Shown in pieces: positions 1 to 4,931 of a stretch of DNA of 5,051 nt. The notes beneath the pieces were generated by a model. It searched no databases. It had not been told where the DNA came from and saw only the letters and a list, made by a program, of their open reading frames with translations. Position numbers and translations under genes: made by a program. Source of the stretch: Desulfatirhabdium butyrativorans (GTDB lineage: Bacteria > Desulfobacterota > Desulfobacteria > Desulfobacterales > DYRK01). The DNA is taken from assembly GCA_020718785.1 (NCBI GenBank), contig DYRK01000289.1:2410-7460 (forward strand), written 5' to 3'. The number at the start of each line of letters is the position of its first letter. Positions within the stretch are counted from its first letter, which is position 1.

Positions 1-2
1 TT

Positions 3-452
3 CAGGAAGCTGTTCTTGCCGGAGCAGACCTTTTTCAGGCAATGATTCAGGGAAGCGATCTCCGGAAAGCCGATCTTCAGGGCGCAAATCTCGAAGGCGC
101 AAGCCTGATGAATGCCCGGCTCGGAGGTGCCGACCTCCGAAAAGCCTGCCTCCGGAATGCCGAACTCATAAATGCCGATCTTTCCGGAGCCGATCTTTCC
201 GGAGCCGATCTCAATGCCGCGAATCTGCTGAGAGCCGATTTTAAAGGCGCAGTTCTCAGAGGAGCCGATTTTTACAAAGCCCGTTTCAAAGTAAACTATT
301 CACCGCCGCCGAATACGGATAATACCTCTGCTTTTCCGAAAGATTGGCAAAGCGAAGACATGAGCTTTTTCAAGGACGCGGATCTCGAGGGGGCAACATG
401 GGTAAACGGCAGAAAGTGCGGAAAAGGCTCAATCGGAAAGTGTAACCAGTAG
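3..452 (+). CDS. Pentapeptide-repeat protein, 3' part (start lies left of the window)
   Basis: The frame is open from the left edge, and repeat-type sequence (EAVLAGADLFQA) precedes the first in-window ATG at 42, so the true start is probably outside the window and M14 is an internal residue. The visible 149 residues are mostly A(D/N)LXX pentapeptides, for example ADLQG-ANLEG, ADLSG-ADLSG and ADLNA-ANLLR, to about residue 97. Such repeats form a right-handed quadrilateral beta-helix. A proline- and asparagine-rich non-repeat stretch (about 98-120) follows, then one more repeat (DADLEGATW) and a tail with two cysteines (GRKCGKGSIGKC). This repeat-then-Cys tail resembles C-termini I associate with this family, but no function can be assigned. 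No catalytic motif, membrane segment or partner is visible. A perfect 15-bp tandem duplication at 174-203 encodes two identical ADLSG units, a sign of recent repeat expansion. The stop codon TAG at 450 coincides with the start of the heptamer array. Confidence 0.9.
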   Translation, partial: QEAVLAGADLFQAMIQGSDLRKADLQGANLEGASLMNARLGGADLRKACLRNAELINADLSGADLSGADLNAANLLRADFKGAVLRGADFYKARFKVNYSPPPNTDNTSAFPKDWQSEDMSFFKDADLEGATWVNGRKCGKGSIGKCNQ

Positions 453-510
453 CAGGTTGCAGGTAACAAGTAGCCTGCAACCTGCAACCTGAAACCTGCA
501 ACCTGCAACC
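450..510. repeat. Heptanucleotide repeat array CCTGCAA with inverted copies
   Basis: Five consecutive 7-bp units run from 474 to 508: CCTGCAA, CCTGCAA, CCTGAAA, CCTGCAA, CCTGCAA, followed by CC. Upstream are units in the opposite orientation: TAGCAGG (450-456), TTGCAGG (457-463) and a degenerate TAACAAG (464-470). The 12-nt segment 452-463 is exactly complementary to 474-485, giving a possible hairpin with a 10-nt loop; it can also pair with 495-506. The array fills nearly the whole gap between the pentapeptide gene and cinA. Short heptamer tandem repeats are known from several bacterial groups; whether they act in transcription termination, mRNA stability or nothing is unknown. Confidence 0.9.
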
Positions 511-521
511 TTAAAAATATT

Positions 522-1775
522 ATGATTACAGAAATTCTTTCAACAGGTGACGAAGTCCGCTCCGGCGCGATAGCAGACAGCAATGCTGCTTATATCTCGC
601 AGAGGATAGAAGGCGAAGCCGGACTTCCGGTGAGCCGGCACAGTTGCGTCGGCGATGATATTAAAGATATTGCAGGTATTCTCAGGGAAATCGGCACGCG
701 TGCAGATATTGCTTTGGTTACAGGGGGACTTGGACCTACAAGCGATGATATGACCGCAGAAGCCGCAGCCCTTGCCGCGGGAGTCAATCTGATTTTGAAT
801 GAAACTGCGCTCGGTCAGATGGAGGCTTTTTTCAAGATGCGGAATTATACCCTGAATTCCTCGAACCGGAAACAGGCAATCTTGCCGGAAGGCGCGGAAG
901 TGCTTTACAATCCTGTGGGAACAGCCCCGGGCTTTGCGCTGAAGATCGGCAAATGTCTCTTTTTCTTTATGCCGGGCGTGCCTTCTGAAATGAAAAAAAT
1001 GCTTGCAGACAGAGTGCTGCCGAAGATTGCAGAACTTCAGGGAAAGCAGAGACATTTCTGTGTGGTGAAAACGCTTTCCACCTTCGGTCTGCCCGAATCT
1101 ACGGTAGGAGAACGTCTCGCCGGGCTGACAGAAGCGGTTCCGGAAATACGGCTCGGTCTGCGCGCGCTTTTCCCGGAAATTCAGATCAAACTTTATATTG
1201 AGGGAGACAATCAATCTCTTATTGACTCTCGCATTGAAAAAGCTGTTCAATGGATATTGAAGGAAATTGGAGATAAAGTCATTTCCTTGGACGGCAGTTC
1301 TATGGAAGCAGTTATCGGCAAGCTTTTGAAAGAGAAAAACGCAACGCTGTCCGTAGCCGAAAGCTGTACCGGCGGACTGATTTCTCACCGCCTGACCGAT
1401 GTTGCCGGAAGCTCGGATTATTTTCTCTTCTCCGGCGTGACTTATTCGAATGAGGCTAAGATAAAGGTTTTGGGCGTGTCGCCGGATACCTTGAGACAGC
1501 ACGGCGCGGTTCATGAAGAAACCGCAAGGTCAATGGCTCTGGGAGTAAAGCGTCTGACAGGTTCGACTTACGGACTTTCGACGAGCGGCATTGCGGGACC
1601 CGGCGGAGGCACAGCGGAAAAGCCGGTAGGAACTGTATGTATAGGTCTGGCGACGCCCCGGGAAGTCATTGCCCGCAGATTTCACTTTTCTTTCGGCATA
1701 AGAGACATGAATAAGACAATCTTTGCAGTAACGGCAATGGAACTGCTGCGACGGGAATTGAAAAGTGAGAATTGA
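522..1775 (+). CDS. cinA: CinA: competence/damage-inducible protein A with nicotinamide-nucleotide amidohydrolase domain
   Basis: This is a full-length CinA of 417 residues, close to the usual size of about 410-430. The N-terminal half is a MoaB/Mog-like (MoCF biosynthesis) domain with STGDE (7-11), TGGLGPTSDD (67-76), GTAPG (133-137) and MPGVPSEM (150-157). In related CinA proteins this domain is linked to ADP-ribose pyrophosphatase activity. The C-terminal half, from about residue 258, is the PncC domain with AESCTGG (279-285, including the candidate nucleophile serine 281) and STSGIAGPGGGT (353-364). PncC deamidates nicotinamide mononucleotide to nicotinate mononucleotide in NAD salvage; the role is cytoplasmic. 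ATG at 522 is chosen because the protein starts at the usual place just before the ILSTGDE strand, and an in-frame stop lies at 471. No Shine-Dalgarno is visible before it: the repeat array ends only 11 nt upstream. The last six residues (ELKSEN) and the stop TGA are encoded by repeat DNA. The old link to competence is from name and family history; nothing here supports it. Confidence 0.96.
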   Translation: MITEILSTGDEVRSGAIADSNAAYISQRIEGEAGLPVSRHSCVGDDIKDIAGILREIGTRADIALVTGGLGPTSDDMTAEAAALAAGVNLILNETALGQMEAFFKMRNYTLNSSNRKQAILPEGAEVLYNPVGTAPGFALKIGKCLFFFMPGVPSEMKKMLADRVLPKIAELQGKQRHFCVVKTLSTFGLPESTVGERLAGLTEAVPEIRLGLRALFPEIQIKLYIEGDNQSLIDSRIEKAVQWILKEIGDKVISLDGSSMEAVIGKLLKEKNATLSVAESCTGGLISHRLTDVAGSSDYFLFSGVTYSNEAKIKVLGVSPDTLRQHGAVHEETARSMALGVKRLTGSTYGLSTSGIAGPGGGTAEKPVGTVCIGLATPREVIARRFHFSFGIRDMNKTIFAVTAMELLRRELKSEN

Positions 1776-1831
1776 GAATTGAAAAGTGAGAATTGAGAGA
1801 TTTTCATTTCTCACTCCTCACTTCTCACTTA
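1755..1831. repeat. Second heptamer array: two perfect 21-bp tandem units plus inverted relatives
   Basis: Positions 1755-1775 and 1776-1796 are identical 21-bp units, each made of three heptamers: GAATTGA, AAAGTGA, GAATTGA. After a short spacer, four heptamers of roughly opposite orientation follow: TCATTTC (1804), TCACTCC (1811), TCACTTC (1818) and TCACTTA (1825). The segment 1784-1792 is exactly complementary to 1822-1830, so the transcript can form a hairpin; 1785-1792 can instead pair with 1808-1815. The first unit lies inside cinA and contributes its stop codon. The second half comes within about 20 nt of the next gene's start. The layout parallels the array at 450-510 (7-bp period, opposite-orientation halves), but the sequence is unrelated. 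Confidence 0.88.
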
Positions 1832-1837
1832 AAACAT

Positions 1838-1843
1838 GGGAAG
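1838..1843 (+). promoter_or_regulatory. Probable ribosome binding site that decides the start at 1853
   Basis: GGGAAG lies 9 nt before ATG 1853. The in-frame upstream alternative TTG at 1793 lies inside the repeat array, would add 20 residues of repeat-encoded sequence (RDFHFSLLTSHLKHGKLKI), and has no purine-rich site in front of it. The ATG at 1836 is out of frame with the long gene. Confidence 0.5.
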
Positions 1844-1852
1844 TTAAAGATC

Positions 1853-4003
1853 ATGAATCGTTTTGCCTATCTTACATCGGGTTTTGCCGTGAAAACGCTT
1901 TCCAGACTTTCAAAAGCCAGAATTTTTCTTCACGGCGAAAAGAATATTCCGGAAGGTTCGATCATCTTTGTCATCAACCATTTCACGAGACTCGAAACCC
2001 TTCTGATGCCGTATTATATCTACCATCTGACCGGCACTGCGGTCTGGTCCCTTGCGGATTATACATTTTTCAAAGGATCATTGGGCGTTTATCTCGACAA
2101 AGTGGGTGCAGTTTCCACAAAAAATCCGGATCGGGACCGAATCATTGTAAAAAGCCTGCTGACCGGCGAAGCCAACTGGATTATTTTTCCCGAAGGCAGC
2201 ATGGTCAAGTCAAAAAAAATATTTGAAAAAGGGCAGTTCATGGTTTCTTCATCCGGAGACAAACGTCCGCCCCATACCGGAGCGGCAACGCTCGCGCTCC
2301 GCACCGAATTCTACCGGCAGCGGCTCAGGACCATGTCCTCGGAATCCCCTGAAGAATCCGGGCGTCTGCTTGAACTTTTCGGGATAGATGCAGTTGAGCC
2401 GGTGATCGCAAAAAGCACTTATATTGTTCCGGTCAACATTACTTATTATCCTGTGAGAGCGAGAGAGAATATCCTCAACAAACTTGCCGAAAATCTGGTT
2501 GAAGATGTGCCGGAGCGCGTCACCGAGGAAATCATGATCGAGGGAACCATGCTGCTTTCCGGCGTGGATGCAGACATCCGGTTCGGCGAACCGATCCGTA
2601 TCAGCGATTTTTTCTGCGACACGGCTGTCGAGCAGGATATTTCCTCTACCTGCGAAATCAATTTCGATGATCCCATTCCCTCGAAACAGACCTTGCAGAA
2701 AACAGCACTGGCAATTATGCAGCGGTATATGAAAGAAATTTACAGCATGACTACTGTAAATCACGACCATCTCTTTGCCTGTATTCTCAAGCTTATGCCT
2801 TTCAGACATATAGATGAGGATGATCTGAGACGCAGAGTCTTTCTTGCCGCAAGCCTCGAACTCAAAAAAACCGGTGTGTATCACCATACCAGCCTCGGTG
2901 CAGATCAGGTTCATCTGCTCACAGATGACCGCTACGGCAAATTCAGAGAATTTATAACTCTTGCACTGGAAAAAGGTGCTGTGAAAAAAGAAGGAAACAC
3001 GCTGATAAGAGAGTCATCTGTATTTTCCGCTCCATTTGAATTTCATAGGATGAGGATTGACAACCCGATTTCGGTCATGGCAAACGAAGTGGAACCTTTG
3101 GCATCTCTTCAGAATGCCCTGCGCCGTCTTGCATGGCAGCCTGCTTTCCGTATAAAGCAGAAAGTTCTGAACTGGCTGGAAGCCAGAGAACTCGGCGATT
3201 TCGGAAAAGATTACAAAGCATTTTATATCGAGGGAGAGTCAAAGCCCAAAGATGTGGGCAGACCCTTTCTGCTCCGGGGAGCATCCAAAGATACGGGAGT
3301 GCTGCTGATTCACGGATATATGGCTGCGCCGCCCGAAATAAAGGAACTGGCAGAATATCTCGCCCGCCGTGGACTGTGGGTCTGCTGTCCACGTTTGAAA
3401 GGACACGGCACATCTCCCGAAGACCTTGCCATAAGGACGCATAAAGACTGGATAGAATCAGTGGACGCAGGTTATGCCATTATCCGCACAATATGCAGGC
3501 AGGTAGTGATAGGCGGTTTTTCCACAGGAGCCGCACTTGCCCTTGATCTTGCCGCAAGGCTGGGCCCGGAAGCAAAAGGAGTTTTTGCGGTCTCGCCTCC
3601 GCTGAAACTTCAGGATTTTGCAGCAAAATTTGCTCCCGCGGTGGATACATGGAACCGCCTGATGAAAAAAGTCCGTCTCGGGGGAGTCAGGGAATTTGTT
3701 GAAAATCATCCTGAAAATCCTCATATCAATTACTCCCGGAATCCGATTTCAGGAGTAAAGGAAATAGAGCGGCTCATGGATATGGTTGAACCTCGGCTTT
3801 CCGGCATAGAGGTTCCGGCTCTGATTGTGCAGTCATATAAAGACCCTGTGGTCAACTACAAAGGATCAAAGCGGATATTCGAACTTCTGGGGTCTCAGGA
3901 CAAACAATATGTTCTGTTTAATTTCGAACGCCACGGCATTCTTCTCGGAGAGGGATCATACCGGGTTCATGAGACAATCTGGAATTTTATAAAATATCTG
4001 TGA
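1853..4003 (+). CDS. Fusion protein: PlsC/PlsB-type glycerolipid acyltransferase joined to an alpha/beta-hydrolase (esterase/lipase)
   Basis: The 716-residue protein has two catalytic modules. Residues about 25-260 form a lysophospholipid acyltransferase (LPLAT) domain: motif I is NHFTRLE (42-48), motif II is represented by KVGAVSTKN (83-91), motif III is FPEGS (112-116), and motif IV is IVPVNITY (191-198). Such enzymes move acyl groups from acyl-ACP or acyl-CoA onto glycerol-3-phosphate or lysophosphatidate at the inner membrane. Motif I is HX4E, not the usual HX4D. Residues about 290-470 are a mostly helical linker that recalls the region after the catalytic domain in PlsB-type enzymes. Residues about 480-716 form an alpha/beta-hydrolase with HGYM (oxyanion region, 487-490), GHGTS (517-521), nucleophile elbow GFSTG (555-559, serine 557), aspartate 664 in SYKDP and histidine 694 in ERHG, a complete Ser-Asp-His triad of the carboxylesterase/monoacylglycerol-lipase type. 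No signal peptide is apparent, so cytoplasmic or membrane-surface action is likely. Adding and removing acyl chains on one chain suggests lipid remodelling, but the substrate is unknown. Confidence 0.88.
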   Translation: MNRFAYLTSGFAVKTLSRLSKARIFLHGEKNIPEGSIIFVINHFTRLETLLMPYYIYHLTGTAVWSLADYTFFKGSLGVYLDKVGAVSTKNPDRDRIIVKSLLTGEANWIIFPEGSMVKSKKIFEKGQFMVSSSGDKRPPHTGAATLALRTEFYRQRLRTMSSESPEESGRLLELFGIDAVEPVIAKSTYIVPVNITYYPVRARENILNKLAENLVEDVPERVTEEIMIEGTMLLSGVDADIRFGEPIRISDFFCDTAVEQDISSTCEINFDDPIPSKQTLQKTALAIMQRYMKEIYSMTTVNHDHLFACILKLMPFRHIDEDDLRRRVFLAASLELKKTGVYHHTSLGADQVHLLTDDRYGKFREFITLALEKGAVKKEGNTLIRESSVFSAPFEFHRMRIDNPISVMANEVEPLASLQNALRRLAWQPAFRIKQKVLNWLEARELGDFGKDYKAFYIEGESKPKDVGRPFLLRGASKDTGVLLIHGYMAAPPEIKELAEYLARRGLWVCCPRLKGHGTSPEDLAIRTHKDWIESVDAGYAIIRTICRQVVIGGFSTGAALALDLAARLGPEAKGVFAVSPPLKLQDFAAKFAPAVDTWNRLMKKVRLGGVREFVENHPENPHINYSRNPISGVKEIERLMDMVEPRLSGIEVPALIVQSYKDPVVNYKGSKRIFELLGSQDKQYVLFNFERHGILLGEGSYRVHETIWNFIKYL

Positions 4004-4010
4004 ACCCTTG

Positions 4011-4146
4011 TCTGAACCCTGATTCAAGGATTAAAGGATTTTCATGATTGCTGTCAAGTCCAGTCTTCGTAGGGACACGCCGGCGGCGTGTCCCCGGACG
4101 GAACAGCAATCATGTCAATCCTGAAATCCTTGAATCAGGGTTCAGA
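4011..4146. repeat. Composite palindromic repeat element (MITE/REP-like, non-coding)
   Basis: The outer 22 bp at 4011-4032 are perfectly complementary to 4125-4146. The pairing continues inward to 4054/4103 with four mismatches, so each arm is 44 bp with 40 matched pairs. The middle holds an independent GC-rich hairpin with a 10-bp stem, 4072-4081 (GGGACACGCC) against 4085-4094 (GGCGTGTCCC), and a 3-nt loop. GTCC at 4058-4061 can also pair with GGAC at 4096-4099. No gene is convincing inside. The structure suggests a small non-autonomous mobile repeat or nested insertion of one palindrome in another; mobility is inferred, not shown. It begins 8 nt after the fusion gene's stop, and may act as a transcription terminator or mRNA 3'-end stabiliser for that gene. 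Confidence 0.85.
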
Positions 4147-4156
4147 CCGGGAGAAT

Positions 4157-4178
4157 GTCTGAACCCTGATTCAAGGAT
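4157..4178. repeat. Third copy of the palindrome arm (direct repeat of 4010-4031)
   Basis: These 22 bp are identical to 4010-4031, in the same orientation. They are also complementary to the right arm: 4126-4146 pairs perfectly over 21 bp with 4158-4178 around an 11-nt loop. After 4178 the sequence departs from the arm consensus, so this copy is partial, perhaps the remnant of a second element. Confidence 0.85.
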
Positions 4179-4208
4179 CAGCCGATCCTTTCGATTTCTG
4201 TGTCACTG

Positions 4209-4236
4209 TTCCGGTTTTGAATATTCAAACCCGGAA
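4209..4236. promoter_or_regulatory. 28-bp near-perfect palindrome, candidate operator
   Basis: The two halves, 4209-4222 and 4223-4236, are complementary at 13 of 14 positions; the only mismatch is T4215 against C4230. The 12-bp core TTGAATATTCAA is perfect and the ends are TTCCGG and CCGGAA. The palindrome covers the candidate -35 box of the solute-binding protein gene, the usual placement for a repressor site bound by a dimer. It has almost no loop and no following T run, so it is a poor terminator. The binding protein is unknown and no regulator gene is in the window. Confidence 0.5.
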
Positions 4237-4245
4237 TGTTATAAA
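4217..4245 (+). promoter_or_regulatory. Candidate sigma-70-type promoter for the solute-binding protein gene
   Basis: TTGAAT (4217-4222) and TATAAA (4240-4245) are separated by 17 bp. This matches the TTGACA/TATAAT consensus at 4 and 5 of 6 positions. Transcription would start near 4252 and give a leader of about 26 nt. The nonamer GTTATAAAA occurs at 4238-4246 and again at 4256-4264, so a second -10-like element overlaps the ribosome binding site region; the first has the better spacing. Confidence 0.45.
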
Positions 4246-4262
4246 ACAACAGGAAGTTATAA

Positions 4263-4270
4263 AAGGAGGA
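4263..4270 (+). promoter_or_regulatory. Strong Shine-Dalgarno for the solute-binding protein gene
   Basis: AAGGAGGA is close to the ideal anti-16S match, with its GGAGG core ending 8 nt before ATG 4278. It is the strongest ribosome binding site in the window. Confidence 0.8.
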
Positions 4271-4277
4271 AACAATT

Positions 4278-4931
4278 ATGAAAAAGAAATCGTTACACCT
4301 TCATTGCCTGATCATTCTTTTTGTTTTTACGGGAATGATGTCTCAGCCCTGTTTTTCGGCAGGGGAAGAATTTCTTGCAGCGATGAGCGACTGGCCGCCT
4401 CATATTATTTTCAATGCCGAGGGAACCGAAGCCGGCGGCATTGATGTCGAGATTCTGAAAGAACTGGCGAAACGGGCAAATTTCAGACTCAGATGTGAAA
4501 GATACCCGTTCAAGCGATGCCTCATGATGCTGGAAGAAGGAAAAGCAGACATCGTATGCAGCCTTCTGAAGCGGCCCGAACGGGAGCAGTTTCTCACTTT
4601 TATCGAACCTCCGTATTTTACAGACTCTGCGAAAGTGTTTTATCTTCAGAAAGGAAAAGGATCGCTGATCCGAAAACATGAAGACCTCTGTAATCTGAAC
4701 ATCGGAGTGACTTTGGGCTTCAAATATTTCCCTCTTTTTGAGGATGATCCGAAAATCAGAAAACGTGTTGCGGAGACTAATGCTGATCTCCCGAAAATGC
4801 TGGCAAAGGGGCGGGTTGACGCATTCATAGAAACAGAAACTGTCGGAGATTCTCTTATTGTCAACGAAGGATTTAAAGGACAGTTTGAGAAGGCGGCGTT
4901 CAGGTATTACATTTTTTACCGATCAGGATAG
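4278..4931 (+). CDS. Exported family 3 solute-binding protein, C-terminally shortened
   Basis: The 217-residue product starts with a signal peptide: KKK at 2-4, a hydrophobic core at about 10-21, and likely cleavage near 27-29 (CFSA-GEE), giving a periplasmic protein. The mature part matches the bacterial extracellular solute-binding protein family 3 (SBP_bac_3, HisJ-like) of polar amino-acid ABC transporters: DWPPHIIF (38-45), GGIDVEILKELAKRA (53-67), YPFKRCLMMLEEGKADI (76-92), LKRPEREQFLTFIEPPYF (97-114), a second-lobe segment IGVTLGFKYFP (142-152), and DAFIETETVGDSLI (181-194). The end is odd: after FEKAAFRYY the family normally continues with a strand back to lobe 1 and C-terminal helices, roughly 40 more residues, but here IFYRSG and a stop follow. 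The other two frames downstream do not restore that sequence, so this is a truncation and not a simple frameshift. No permease or ATPase gene is adjacent. The ligand is unknown, and the gene may be non-functional. Confidence 0.85.
   Translation: MKKKSLHLHCLIILFVFTGMMSQPCFSAGEEFLAAMSDWPPHIIFNAEGTEAGGIDVEILKELAKRANFRLRCERYPFKRCLMMLEEGKADIVCSLLKRPEREQFLTFIEPPYFTDSAKVFYLQKGKGSLIRKHEDLCNLNIGVTLGFKYFPLFEDDPKIRKRVAETNADLPKMLAKGRVDAFIETETVGDSLIVNEGFKGQFEKAAFRYYIFYRSG

Noticed and set aside
450..510. CRISPR-like array
   Set aside because: Units are 7 bp with no unique spacers, and no cas gene is present.
540..1514. Long open frame of 324 codons on the - strand opposite cinA
   Set aside because: It mirrors a well-supported cinA gene, and its translation is Cys/His/Arg-rich with no recognisable motif, typical of an antisense shadow.
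3..1775. Functional operon linking the pentapeptide protein and CinA
   Set aside because: Same strand only; the roughly 70-bp gap is filled by repeat DNA with a possible hairpin, and no shared function is known.
1793..1852. TTG start at 1793 for the fusion gene (736-residue version)
   Set aside because: The extra 20 codons lie in the heptamer array and spacer, and a better ATG with GGGAAG before it is at 1853.
2249..2914. Open frame of 221 codons on the - strand within the fusion gene
   Set aside because: It lies fully opposite conserved acyltransferase sequence and shows no domain or ribosome site of its own.
4173..4190. Rho-independent terminator: AAGGATC/GATCCTT stem with AGCC loop
   Set aside because: The stem is only 7 bp, the following bases (TCGATTTCTGT) are not a real T run, and part of it belongs to the third arm copy; I could not support a terminator call.
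4048..4281. Possible 77-residue protein across the palindromic element
   Set aside because: It is encoded mainly by inverted-repeat DNA, has no ribosome binding site, and runs into the start of the solute-binding gene; the translation has no family features.
4278..4365. Lipoprotein signal for the solute-binding protein (Cys25)
   Set aside because: The residues before Cys25 (MSQP) do not fit a lipobox; a normal signal peptidase I site near 27-29 is more likely.
4278..4931. Simple frameshift explaining the short solute-binding protein
   Set aside because: Reading on from about 4905 in the other two frames gives no sequence like the expected C-terminal strand and helices, and stops appear quickly.
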